The notes below the pieces were generated by a model. It was not told where the DNA came from and searched no databases. It was given only the letters and a program-made list of their open reading frames with translations. Shown in pieces: positions 10,901-21,750 of a DNA stretch of 64,000 bases (within the stretch, counting starts at the first letter, position 1; each line of letters starts with the position of its first letter). The DNA is taken from NCBI GenBank assembly GCA_963969595.1, contig OZ018409.1, forward strand, positions 18,260,975 through 18,324,974, given 5' to 3'. Source of the DNA: Neckera pumila (lineage: Eukaryota; Streptophyta; Bryopsida; Hypnales; Neckeraceae). Made by a program: the position numbers and the translations under genes.

Positions 10901-13573
10901 GCGTCTCATGAAGCACTCGTACTTCAACTACTGGTGGTTTGCCGTCACCGCCGGCTCCTTCGTCTCCTTCACTCTGCTGGTGTACATCGAAGACCGCGTG
11001 GGGTACGGGTGGGGCTACGGCATTCCCACAGTGGGCATGGTGATCGCCTTCGCTGTGTTCCTGCTGGGCACTCGCAAGTACCGATACAAGCTGCCCAAGG
11101 GAAGTCCCTTCACTCAAGTGGCCCATGTCCTCGTCACTGCTGTGCGCAACCACAGAGTGCAAGTCCCGGGTGACTCTTCGCTGCTTCACGAGGTGATGGT
11201 TCCCCCGAAGAGGAACTTGCGGCACACGGACCATCTCAGGTATGATTTTCCTTACAAATCCTGGGTCCTGGGTCCTGGGTCTTATGATTAGGCGTTGAAT
11301 CACATCCAAAACCTTGAGTAATTGTTTCACGTTCATTCGGTTGCCGTGCGTATGAAATTCACTACATTTCCAGTGATAACCTCGACAATTGTACCAGTGA
11401 TAACCACGTCAATTGCACCGTTCTTTAGCTGTGGGAAGATGCACCTTCAATCTCATATATTTATTAAAAGAGTGGATTTCAGTGAAACTAGCTCAGTTTC
11501 AGTTACCGATTGAAACCTTGGAGGTGTGGTTATCAGTGGAGCTTCTTGGTCTTTGGTCATATAATTCTTCGTCAATTTCGTTAAATTGACGAGATTCTAT
11601 GCTCCAAAATTTGTGAAATTCATCAGCACAAAGATCTGAAAAGTAGGACTGGTACATAGATTTGCATTTCAGGCTGCGTGCACTGACAAGTGCCAAAGTC
11701 GTGGGATTCCGCCAGTTTAACGAAATTGATGTGGGGAGATACACCTTCAACCGTATTGCTCCGTATATTTATTAAAATGGTAGACTCCAGTGAAATTCGC
11801 TCAGTTGTCAGTCATCCGATTGAAAGTCCTCGTTTTGGGAGATCTGGGCACTTGAAAAAGGCACAATTTTGGACGATTTGAAACAGGACATTGCAATGAA
11901 TATGACCGTTCTCTCCATATCCATGCCCGCGGCTCTCATGGGGCAATACTCATTACTCAAAAGTATTGCACAATTGGGCGAAAATGGAGCTTCAATAATT
12001 TCTTCCCTTTCTTTGTATGCCAGTACTTCATCTCTTGCTGAACAGAACTCATCGCGTTTGTACAAACATGATAAGAAGCATGATTCAGAACTCCAAGCGT
12101 GTTCGGATCTGAATCAAAGGAATGCAAAATGCGCTAAAGAACGTAGACAGAATTGGAGTTTGGATTTCACTCATATCCGTGCTCTCCTTCAACTGATACA
12201 GATACCTTGACAAGGCAGCGACATCACCAACCTCATCAGAAACCCGCCAAAGCAGCAGCCGCAAGTGGCCCCCGTGCACCGTGACGCAAGTGGAGGAAGT
12301 GAAGCTGCTAGCGCAAGTGATGCCCGTGTGGTTCACAACCCTAATTTTCATGGTCACCGTTCACCAAATGTCCACATTCTTTCTGCGCCAAGGCATCAGC
12401 ATGGACCAAAGCATGGGATTCCTCCACTTCCAAATCCCCCCTGCGTCCCTGGAGCTTGCTTGCATCCTCACGGCGTTGCCGCTCATCGTCCTCTACGACC
12501 TGTGTCTTGTCCCCTATGTGAGGTAAACTTCGTATACCCGGAAAGCATGAAGCCAAAAACAAATTACAAAGTTCTTAGAAATAATTTTTCATGAAGCCGC
12601 AGTAGATGATTTACTTTGCCCGCACTAAAGTGTAATCGAGAAGAAAATCAAAAGAAACAACTTACCAAAACCTAAATCGAAGTACAGAAATTAACGAAGA
12701 GAGTGATTTATTTCTTTTCAGGAAGCTCACGGGGAATGAGAGGGGATTTTCGCTACTGCAACGACTTGGAATTGGGCTGGTGATTACTATTGTGGCCATG
12801 GCGGTGGCGGCAATGGTGGAGATGCGAAGGTTAAGGATTGTTGCGGAGTTTGGGTTGGAGGATAGCATTGCGCCTGTGCCTATGAGTGTGTTCTGGCTTG
12901 TTCCTCAGTACAGCATTATGGGCATCGCCCAGGTATGCAGTGCAGTTCACATTTTGCTGTATTGAAATGGGGCTATCTGTATTTTCTAGCAGTTTTGAGT
13001 AGGTTACATGGAAACATGTTCCCAGCCCAGCTTTTGTGTATTGTTCATCAATACACTCTTCCCAACTTGACATTCACTGATGAATCAAGTTAAACCACAA
13101 ACCATCAGAATTGAGCAAGTTTTATAATTCCACTAACCAAATGGACATACAGCTAAACCTTAATAGTACCGACCCATTGGAATCAAACATTGGTTGATGT
13201 CACGGTTTCCCTGTTTCAGGTGTTTGCTTACATGGGTCAGCTGGATTTTTTCTACGACCAAGTTCCGGACGACATGCAAACGATGGGCACAGCCCTCTTC
13301 ATGTCCAACACCGCCGTGGCGCAGTTCGTGTGCACGTTCATCCTTCGCTTGGTGACCAGCGTGACGAGTCGAGGAGGAGGCCAACCCTGGATTGGGAGCA
13401 ACCTCAACCAATCGCGGTTAGATAAGTACTACTGGATGCTCACAGGGTTGAGTGCTCTCAACTTCTTGGCCTTCTTCTACGTTGCTCTTGGGTATACGTA
13501 CAAAACTACAGCGGTTCGACGAGGGACTCCTGAAGAGGAGAAAATCTCTGCTGAACCTCTCATACTTGATTGA
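7955..13573 (+). CDS. NPF (NRT1/PTR family) proton-coupled nitrate/peptide-type transporter, 624 aa, 8 exons
   Basis: Exons: 7955-8023, 8447-8603, 9205-9422, 9668-9839, 10867-11239, 12202-12522, 12722-12932, 13220-13573. All junctions are GT..AG and phases join to 1875 bp. The protein belongs to the major facilitator plant NPF family, which moves nitrate, peptides or hormones across membranes. Seen in the sequence: the family N-terminal box DGTVDYRGRPADK (residues 50-62), TM1 ending ERLAYYGISSNL, the GGVKPCFSALGADQF segment, CTVTQVEEVKLL before TM7, and a hydrophobic C-terminal half with several TM helices. The length is slightly above the usual 550-610. The sequence looks nearest to NPF4/NPF5 types, but subfamily and substrate cannot be settled by eye. 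Oddity: the ExxER proton-coupling motif of TM1 reads VxxER (V78, E81, R82). Exon 2 has no internal ATG, so the start comes from the short first exon. Confidence 0.88.
11432..11830. repeat. Direct repeat pair within NPF intron 5
   Basis: About 85-95 bases at 11432-11515 recur in diverged form at 11733-11830. Both contain CACCTTCAA, TATATTTATTAAAA, CAGTGAAA and end in CGATTGAAA. They lie within the intron 11240-12201. They could be a local duplication or the remains of paired terminal repeats, and no coding function is evident. Confidence 0.5.
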
Positions 13574-15157
13574 CACATGCCCGACTTCTTTAGAATAGTA
13601 GGCTTAAAGAGTTGATCCGAAGGATCAATCAGCACACAGAGCTCACGTGAGAAGCAGCCAATTTTTTTGGTCGTGGTGGTGGTGTTGAAATTTCTGCCAG
13701 AATCTTACTCCTCTTGGTACTGGCTACCTTAACAATGGGTGGAAAAAGGTTGAAATCGTCATAAGTGTAATACCTGGGTGAGAGGAATTACTAATAGGTG
13801 TTCAAAGGGATGAATGCAGGGATGATTCTATTCAAATTTTTCTTTACCTAGCATTCCAAGGTCAGTATCGATCTAGCACTGAGAAACCAAGTATCTATGC
13901 AGTGACACTATGAGAGACTCTGTTCCCATAGCACTAATTGCTCTTTGATGAACTCCCCATCTGGATGAAGGGATAGCAGATATGGGGATAGGGGATGCTC
14001 TTCCCATCCAATAGTGCCCAATATACAGAAAGGTGATTTGCGTTTCGTATATGTGAGGCCTTATACCGAATTGGGCCTTACCTCCCCTTAGAGATGCAAG
14101 ACCTCGGTGGGTGGGGGGGGGAACAAGACATTTGGATGAAATAAATTCCGAGTTTTAGAGATACAGGACTCTGGTGGTGCGGTTTTTCTTCCTTATTCGG
14201 ATGCTCTGTATATATTATAGGGTCCCATAGTCCTACTCAAACTTCCTCATGTTCATTATAAACTTAATTTTTTCTCATTGCAAAGCCTCCTCCAGTCCTG
14301 CCTTTGGTTAGAGACCAAAATAGTCTGGTGACAGCAAGGTGACATTCCAAAAAACACGTTGTGCCGTATTTGTAGACTGTGCACTTGTAGAAACCCATCA
14401 GAGGGATTCTGCAAACCTAGCCACCGACGTTATATCCAACCAATTGTAACGTCATGTACGTAAAGGAGTTTCTACCCCTGAACTCTGACAACTATAACGC
14501 GGAAAAGTTCCATTCTCAGTGACCAGCACTGCAACGAGTTGACAAAATGCATTTTATGCTGCACTAATCCGAACCAATGCAACAGAAGATTCTGTACAAA
14601 ACGCCAGTCATCAATGATCCAATTTTCTCTACAGCGTTTTTCTTCAACAAGATGCAAGAGTTGACAATAAACATTTCAAAAGTTGTTCAAAGTGGGGACT
14701 TGAGAAAAAGGAAGGAAACGGCATGTGGTAGGAGAATTCCGTGTATAAAGGAAAGCCAACTGCGACGTGAATGTCGATTGATACAAACACTAGCTCCCGG
14801 ATTACTACACAAGAATATCTGCGTTGAAGTAGCCCTACATTAGGGCCAAAGAATGAATCAAAAACCTACCTAGTGGACCCAAAGCATCGAATCTAGAGCT
14901 CTGAAATCAGCGTCACATCTAGTATTATACAGAAGAATGATTCCTTTCCAAACCAATTGAACTCGTTACTATCACATTTGCAAGCAAACTTATGTGTGCA
15001 ACTTCTTGCGACATAACATGTGATAGTGAGAGTACAAAATGCGAATGCAGTGCACAAGAGCAGCTGCACAACCTAATGACAAAGGGTCCGGGCAAATCAA
15101 CTTAAACTCTGGCGCAATTTCAGCTAGCAAGGAATGGAACGAAGAAAATGTGAGAGA
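13574..15157. other. Intergenic region between convergent NPF and receptor-kinase genes
   Basis: This stretch should contain the 3' ends of both neighbouring transcripts. A G-rich run lies near 14110-14121. No further gene, terminal repeat or RNA gene was recognised. The small frames at 14472-14843 overlap on opposite strands and resemble nothing known. Confidence 0.45.
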
Positions 15158-16507
15158 TCACACTGTGTCGTCGAGAATCGACAGCTGCGCCCACAAGAGC
15201 GGCGACGCTTTCATAGTGGCAGCCTCGGGCGTCATCTTGAGCGCTTCCGCCAGCATATGGCTCACCTTGCGCATTGACGGCCGATTAAACTCCTTGCTCG
15301 ACAAACACATCCCCGCGACTTTACACAACGCCGCGAGCTCCTCGCCATTGTGCGACTCCAGCTCGGGATCCAACATGAGCGCCATGAGCTTCGGGTCGTA
15401 CAAATACTCTTGCGCCCAGTTCACCAGGGAGCCTTGCTTGTCCAAGTACGGCGGCCTCCCAGTAATGGTTTGCAGGAGAAACACGCCGAAGTCGTAGACG
15501 TTGCTCTCAAAACTTGGGCAGTGGCGGTCACTTTCCCATTCATCGCCATATCCGGCGCTGACCTTGCATCCCATCCAAGACGTGCAGCGACTAGACGAGT
15601 CGAAGGAGTCTCTCTTCTCGGACATCATACGCGCGATGCCGAAGTTGGCGAGCTTCGCGGCGTACTCGTCCGTCAAATAGATGGCGTTCGCGTCGAAGTT
15701 CAAGTGACTGCACGGCGGGGTGAGGTCGTGGTGCATGTACTCTAGTCCATAAGCCGCGCCCATGATGACACGCATGCGCGTCGCCCAGTCCAGAGGCTCC
15801 AGTTCCTTGGGGTTGTTGTGCAAGTGGTCCGAGAGCGTGCCGTTGGAGGCGTACTCGAACACGAGCATGCGCGTGAACACCGGCTGCTCCTCGGTGCAGT
15901 ACCCCACGAGGTTCACCAAATGCTTGTGCTTCATGCGCGTCAACCCTTCCACTTTGCGACGAAACGAAAGCTCGGAGTTCGCGGACCAGTCCGCGGCCGA
16001 CATGCGGATGGACGTCACGGCGACTTCAGTCCCGTCCGCGAGCGTGCCCTTGTAAAGCACCCCGTCGGAGGAGGATCCGATAATGTTGCTAAAATCCTCG
16101 CAAGACGCTTCAAGCTCCTCGCGTTTCAGAAACGGGCAGGTGGTGACGAAAGGTAAGGACGTTTTCATTCCGGGTCGCCACCGGGTCTCCGGAAGCAGGC
16201 TGTTGCAACGACGGAGGTGCACGCGGCGGATCATCAAGAGAAGGATCACGATTGCAAGCACGAGCAATACCGCGGTCACGATCAGAAGCGCGTTCATCCA
16301 CAGCACAGCGCTCGCATTGGACTGCACTGTCGGCAATGGCGACGCTGGTACATTCCCATCGGCGACTTGACTCTCAACGCCGTTCTCACTCACGCGCAAA
16401 GTCCCACTCACGCGACCCGAAACTAACGCAATCGACAACGACCAAACCAGCACACCCAACTCCACTTTTCCCATCGTCCGCTTCATATTTCCACCCCTAC
16501 GCAACAC
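15158..16507 (-). CDS. LRR-less receptor-like pseudokinase of the MRH1/MDIS1 type, 449 aa, intronless
   Basis: An uninterrupted frame. Met1 is at 16507; Met8 (MKRTMGKVELG, 16486) gives the better signal peptide. Residues 8-35 form a signal peptide, 36-69 a very short ectodomain with one N-glycosylation site (NAS, 64-66), 70-93 a transmembrane helix, and about 134-430 a kinase-like domain. The segment VAVTSIRMSAADWS and the later FTRMLVFEYASNGTLSDHL are characteristic of the plant LRR-RLK group containing MRH1 and MDIS1 (LRR VI-2). Catalytic motifs are degenerate: the glycine loop is GSSSDG, the VAIK lysine is Thr165, HRD is HLN (268-270) and DFG is NFG (288-290). It should therefore signal by binding rather than phosphorylation. 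Family members normally carry extracellular LRRs and several introns, and neither is present here. It lies tail-to-tail with the NPF gene. Confidence 0.82.
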   Translation of the reverse strand: MLRRGGNMKRTMGKVELGVLVWSLSIALVSGRVSGTLRVSENGVESQVADGNVPASPLPTVQSNASAVLWMNALLIVTAVLLVLAIVILLLMIRRVHLRRCNSLLPETRWRPGMKTSLPFVTTCPFLKREELEASCEDFSNIIGSSSDGVLYKGTLADGTEVAVTSIRMSAADWSANSELSFRRKVEGLTRMKHKHLVNLVGYCTEEQPVFTRMLVFEYASNGTLSDHLHNNPKELEPLDWATRMRVIMGAAYGLEYMHHDLTPPCSHLNFDANAIYLTDEYAAKLANFGIARMMSEKRDSFDSSSRCTSWMGCKVSAGYGDEWESDRHCPSFESNVYDFGVFLLQTITGRPPYLDKQGSLVNWAQEYLYDPKLMALMLDPELESHNGEELAALCKVAGMCLSSKEFNRPSMRKVSHMLAEALKMTPEAATMKASPLLWAQLSILDDTV

Positions 16508-17185
16508 CGTTCCAACTAAAACTAAAACCTTTCATCCCTACGCAATGTCATTCCCACTAAAACCAAAACCTTCCATTCCTACAGCGAAAATAACCTTCCC
16601 CACTCGTCACACAACTGACATTGGAACCCCATCGCGTCGTTCGCCATCGCATCCCAAGGGTGCATTGCTTCATCAACCCCAACTCAAGCCCTGATGTCCT
16701 CAACCCGAAGCGTACAATGCTCACACGCGCAACCCTAAATTACCCGACCTCCACAGCTCCACCATTCCATGGATTCAGCCTTTGAGGCTTTGCCCAAACC
16801 TCCGCAGCGAGTTCACTCACACTGCGAATACGATGGATCCCGCGAGAATGAAGGAGAGCGCCCAATGGGGGAGATGGTGAGCGAGATGGGGCATCTGACA
16901 GCGCGTTTGAATGCTGTAGCTGGCCATTCTGGATGCGTGCACATGAATGGAGCTAAAAGCTATCAATGTGTGTGACGAGGACTCAGGAGAGTGGAGCAGG
17001 CATCGCACTGCAGGTGCAACTGTAGCTGCTGCAGGGGAGCTTGATGATTTCTTGCGATGTTGGACTTGCTGCCGTTCTGGGCCGCGATTCTCGCTTTCGT
17101 CGCGGACCTTCGTAATCCACTTCTGACTCGGGACCCGACAGATGGGCGCCCCTTCCGGTGAACACGCCGGGTGGACACTGCGGAG
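16508..17185. other. Upstream region of the receptor pseudokinase, with a 48-bp imperfect direct repeat
   Basis: Just upstream of the start codon (about 16498-16582) two imperfect copies of a roughly 48-bp unit occur, each with CCTACGCAA or a related start and an AACTAAAAC/CACTAAAAC core. The rest is relatively GC-rich and probably promoter and leader of the minus-strand gene. No LRR-coding exon could be found here in any frame. Confidence 0.45.
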
Positions 17186-17470
17186 CAGGGCTTTTGGGGG
17201 GGGGCTTTATAGTGCCAGACTGCACCAGAAAAAAATAATTTGGCTAAAAAATGACAACAAATCGTGAAGTTTTTCACCGAAAAAACTCAAATTTAAAAAA
17301 TATATATTGGATGAATTTGCGAGATTGTGGATGAATATAGAATTAAGGACATGTAATATGTGTTAATGTAATATTTTCTATCCAACATGTGGATAAATGT
17401 TGAAATTTGGAGCACCAGTGTAATGTTTCTTATTGTCACTTTGGCACTTCATAAAAAATGAAAAAAAAAA
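17186..17470. repeat. Dispersed AT-rich element, copy 1 (inverse of 51844-52131)
   Basis: This segment is a diverged reverse complement of 51844-52131. Shared blocks include the GGGCTTT end, GTGCCA, ATTTGGCTAAAAAATGACAA, a run about cold-spot AT motifs and CACTTTGGCACTTCATAAAAA. The ends are short inverted repeats (GGGC..AAGTGCCA), which suggests a MITE. No clean target duplication was found. Confidence 0.5.
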
Positions 17471-18221
17471 GTCCTATTGTAGAGTATTTTTGAAGAGTGA
17501 TGGTAATTTAACTTGCAGGTGAAAAAACCAAGGAAAAAATCAACTGAATGCAGCGTAATTTTTTTGAGGATTTTGTGGATTTTTAGGAACTACATCAAGA
17601 TCAAGAGGCAAAGGCATCAATAAACACAACTAAGGTAAAGTATATGCACACATAATCATCATTGTCTAAATTGTGACACCTACATTTGGATTAGAAAGTG
17701 ATACTAAAACTTAAATATTGATGACAAAACAATGTACACAATCCATACACGAGAAGTAAAGAGAGTCTATTAAAATGAACACCTCTCTAGTGATATCCTA
17801 TACACGTTGGACACTGATCAATACCTCCCTCATCACTAATCATAATTATTGATGGCGACACAAAAACAGATTTCAATACACTGTAGTATGCATATTTTTG
17901 ACATTGTTCAAATAAATTATTAAATTTTAAAGTATATTTTGTAGGGGTTCCCAAAAATTGACATTAATGTGGATATATAGCATTAAAAAGTTGTACTAAA
18001 AATTGAATGAAAATATTCCATTCTTCAATACAATAACCACTCAAATTGTGAATTCACATAATGACACTTATTCAATGACTTTTCTCAATGGCTTCCAGTT
18101 TAGTGAGGATTTATCAAAACCATCCATCCTATTCCTGTTCATATTCGACAAATTGATATTTAGGCAAAGTTGAAAGTGAGTGCCACTATGTGCTTCCATC
18201 CATTCATATCCAAGATATAGT
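17471..18221. other. AT-rich intergenic DNA, no gene seen
   Basis: Only short frames are present. The phrase TTGATATTTAGGCAAAGTTG at about 18152 recurs at about 18828, on the other side of the nested MITE region, suggesting that the intervening DNA was inserted or that the flanks were duplicated. Confidence 0.4.
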
Positions 18222-18826
18222 AGAACCTCTATTAGAGCATCCCCACTCCAGGCACGGCCAAATGGCATGGTCAGGGAGCACTTAGAGTGTCATTTGACTA
18301 AGCCTGGCCCATGTGCCGCACTGCAACACGGGTTACAAACACGGGAATCCGGGTTACACGGCTCCTAAGTGCTACCTCGTGAATGCCTACTCGGGGAAAG
18401 ACATTCATTAATGAAAAGGTCTCTCAAAACTTGGGGAATAAATGAAAAGGTCTCTCGAAACTTGGAAATAAAGATAAAATAACTCATACCAAGCCGCAAG
18501 CAAGACTCTTCAATTGGCCGGGTGCTCTTCAAATTTGGCCGTGCCCGGCCATTTTTTGGCCCTCGCCGTGCATGCCATAGGGCATTCATTATGGCCGGGC
18601 ACGGCCATTAGCCTAGTTTGAGCCACTTGTTCAGTTGGGGATGCTCTTAGTGCATAATATGCAATAAGAGAGGTCGTACTTTGAAGCATTCATTTGTGAA
18701 CAATAGTAAGAAGCTCCATAGTGAACGACCACATTAGCTAGAGTTCAGTACAAAACCTCTCCAACTACCATAAACCTCTTAGTGCAGAGTCCCTATACTA
18801 TGCACTAAGAGAGGTTCTACTGTATT
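18222..18826. mobile_element. Outer TIR element (TAGTAGAACCTCT..AGAGGTTCTACT) carrying a nested MITE
   Basis: The left end TAGTAGAACCTCT (about 18219-18231) pairs with AGAGAGGTTCTACT at the right (about 18809-18822). Inside, AAGAGAGGTCG and CAAAACCTCT mark further palindromic remnants. A second element (18235-18646) is inserted near its left end. There is no coding capacity and the superfamily is unassigned. Confidence 0.45.
18235..18646. mobile_element. PIF/Harbinger-like MITE (412 bp), GAGCATCCCCA termini, TTA TSD
   Basis: The ends are GAGCATCCCCAC and TTGGGGATGCTC. They are flanked by the 3-bp duplication TTA (18232-18234 and 18647-18649), as in PIF/Harbinger elements. The interior is rich in GGCACGGCC and CCGGGC blocks that recur as inverted subterminal repeats. 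It belongs to the same terminal family as 37942-38595. Confidence 0.65.
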
Positions 18827-18849
18827 GATATTTAGGCAAAGTTGAAAAC

Positions 18850-19735
18850 GACTCCTCTTAATTCCATTTTGTGTTTGGGAGCAAATGTTTTGTGATCCTA
18901 GTTTTTAGTACAGACCTGACACTATTCACTATTCCAAACAGAGATTGAACTGGAGACCAGTGAAAATCTAAGATTGTTAAAGAATGCCATTCCAGAGTCG
19001 AAGAACAGGAGGAAATGGAAATGTTTTCGTTGTGGATTTGTTCCAGTTTTCAAAAGTTTAGGGTCTCATTTTGGGGTCTCATTTTGGGGTCTCATTTTTG
19101 GGGTTTATTTTGGGGTCTATTTTGGGGTCTAGCTTCTTGCACGGGCTTTCTCCAAATGGAAAGCGTGGAATCTGAAGGGAGGCCCACTGGGGTGGGTGTC
19201 ACTCCTCTCAGTTTAGCAGCCCTGCGCTGGACGGGACTGATCCCAAGAAATCCCGTGCGAAGGATGCAGCAGGTAAGGGAATTCATTCTGGAGCTTCCCA
19301 AATCCGGCGTCGCTGGCATGGAAAATCTTTCCGTTTACTTTCAATTATGATTGATTCATTTTTGGCACAAGGGTAAGTTTTGACTCCACTGGGAGGGAGC
19401 CGACCCACTGTCGACCATTTAAGCAATTACGCATATCTCGAATTTTCCCATGTGTAGAAATTGAGTTAAAAAGGTTCCCATAATTTTCCAGATTTTTACC
19501 TCTAAAAACATAATTTCTATGAATTTTTCCACTGAAAACCCTATTCAACTTATACTCGTTGTATAGACCTCCCTATTTCCGACCAAGACTGAGCTTAGTT
19601 GCAAATCCACCAAAGGTTGGTTGCAATATTGATCATCTTGTAGCCAATCATAATGCGCCACAACTGTGTCGGAAACCGTGCCGTAATGAAGGACCCTTCT
19701 TCTCTTGCTAATTGGAAAGAGAACAGTCTACAGAA
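18850..19735. other. Gene-less stretch with a TTTTGGGGTCTCA minisatellite
   Basis: Between about 19067 and 19130 there are five to six degenerate copies of a 13-base unit, TTTTGGGGTCTCA. No protein family was recognised in the overlapping frame at 19015-19350; the hydrophobic part of that frame comes only from the repeat. Confidence 0.5.
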
Positions 19736-19835
19736 TGAGAATGGGGTGGTGATCAGGAATGGGTTGGCTCCCTTATGCAAAATAATGAGAATGGGGTGGT
19801 GATCAGGAATGGGTTGGCTCCCTTATGCAAAATAA
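19736..19835. repeat. Perfect 50-bp tandem duplication
   Basis: The 50-base unit beginning GAGAATGGGGTGGTGATCAG and ending CAAAATAAT occurs twice in immediate succession (19736-19785 and 19786-19835) with no visible difference. That implies a very recent duplication or slippage event. Confidence 0.8.
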
Positions 19836-19860
19836 TGAAATTGGGTTGCTTTGTCCGAGA

Positions 19861-20063
19861 TAGGTTGCCTTACCTGAGATAAATTACCTCAGGGATCAAT
19901 GCTTGTCCCACATGGAGGCGCATACCACTCTCTAAACCAAGCCTTGAGCTGGTGCACAAATCTATGCCATACACATGTCTTTGAATTGAATGCGTCATTG
20001 TACAAAAGCAGTGAATATTTCTATAGTGTGGATTGTCGAGAAATAGTGTGGGGCAACCTAATT
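19861..20063. repeat. Dispersed repeat, copy 2 (pair with 7061-7265)
   Basis: Same orientation as the copy at 7061-7265 and roughly 85-90% identical by eye. Immediately downstream (20085-20178) are inverted blocks GCTAAAAGTGACCACCTTCT and AGTGGTCACTTTTAGAGC, a short relative of the TAAGGTAGGAGG foldback family, repeating the association seen at copy 1. Confidence 0.6.
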
Positions 20064-20178
20064 TGAAGTACAAACGTAGTGGTTGCTAAAAGTGACCACC
20101 TTCTACAATGTACACTATTTTTATATTGAAGAAAGCAAAATGAAACTCTATGTTAGTGGTCACTTTTAGAGCATTCTA

Positions 20179-21746
20179 CCTTAGACAAGTTAATTCAATT
20201 AGTTCAAGAGTTGGAATAGTACCAGATCCCATCGCAATCCCTTGGATGACTATAATCGAATAAGTGTGAACTTTTTGGATGACAGTTTTATTTTTATTTT
20301 TTAATAGTCACATTTAATGGATGCAAATTGGATGCAATTTGGATGTTGGTTCAAATGAATGAAAGATGGATGAATATTGGATGAAAATTACAGTATTTGA
20401 GATCGTGTAATATTAGCATGGACCACATTGTGATGAATCCATCTAAACTAATGTAGACTATTATATTCATTTGCCTCATAAATTTGCACAATTTTGGAAT
20501 TAGGAAAAGTTAGTGTTATAAGTGCGGGTGCAATAATTGAAAATATCCAAGGTATTACATTGGGAATTGCGCCATAATTGATCACTAAGATAAGATGCTC
20601 TAAAAGCAATCGCTTAAGGGTTGGTCCGCCTTTCACATGGGCTTTTGTGGATAGGACCATTTTTCACTTATTTTTCAAAGAAAGATGAGAAGAAGAAGCA
20701 TGCGACAGAAGTGGTTTCATAATTTTTGGAGTAATATTGAATTAGTTCTAATTTTTTGAAGAAGGCAACCTTAGGTATCTATTTTTGACTGTAGGTATGG
20801 CAAAGTATACACACATGCAGTTTAAATAGTAACATGCTGACTTGTAGTAAAGAACAAGTGATGGTCGTTAATGTGACCAATGTCAACCTTAAAGGGACCG
20901 TGTTTATATCAATTCAATTCTATAGATTCTGTTTTCTTTATAAGAAGGTAGTTGGCTAGATAACTCTTATTAATAAGTGAATGTATATTTGTTACTAAAT
21001 CTCAAAATGAACTACAACACATATTAAATCTATCCATACTAGAAGTATAAAGCAATAGCTGACTTACTTGATTGCACTCCACTCTATACTCAGTCCATTT
21101 ACTATCTATCATAGAGCCATTTAAAAACTATCTGACATCCATTTAACACCTTATTATAGGGTCAAACTGAAAAAGGTGCGCGCTTTTAGAACAGACTACT
21201 ATATTGCTCTCTATCTGGACAGAAAGAGAGCACCCTATAAGGTATACCAACCCATTGTGGTCAAACTTTGGAGTCTACCCTCATGATGTTGCCAAAAGGT
21301 TAAAAAAATTCCCACATGAAGACAAGTGTGAGAAATAGTGAGAGCACTTGAAATTATGTTTTTCAACAAAGTGTAAATTTGTTACGGATTTTTGAAGTGA
21401 CTTGTCCAAAAGAGTCAGTAGACTATCCCAAAACCAACAAAAAGTGTATCCAATATACTCTTCTTAATCACCTAAAGTGGTCACAATAATTTCTAATGTA
21501 GAAGGCCATGAAAAGTCACTTTTTACAATGATTTACACTAAAAAAGCAGGTATTCCTAATGAGGTCATTTATCACTCCATTGGTGTCAGGTTAGACATTG
21601 ATTGTAGCCAAAAAAATTGTCATGGGGTCATTAGGTGTCCACTATGGGTCATCCAACGACAATGGGCTGGTTTACCTTATACTCCAAATGAGGGGTGATC
21701 AGAAATGGGTCGGCTACGTCAGAGGTCAATTTTAGAGTAGGATCGC
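20179..21746. other. AT-rich intergenic DNA, no gene seen
   Basis: Bases 20320-20395 contain several irregular GGATG(A/C)A(A/T)TT repeats. Otherwise only short, unrelated frames are present (for example 20448-20660 and 21477-21698). No element ends could be paired. Confidence 0.4.
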
Positions 21747-21750
21747 TTAA

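Noticed and set aside
15039..16560. Several plus-strand frames opposite the receptor pseudokinase
   Set aside because: They overlap each other and the clearly conserved minus-strand kinase frame. None resembles a known protein.
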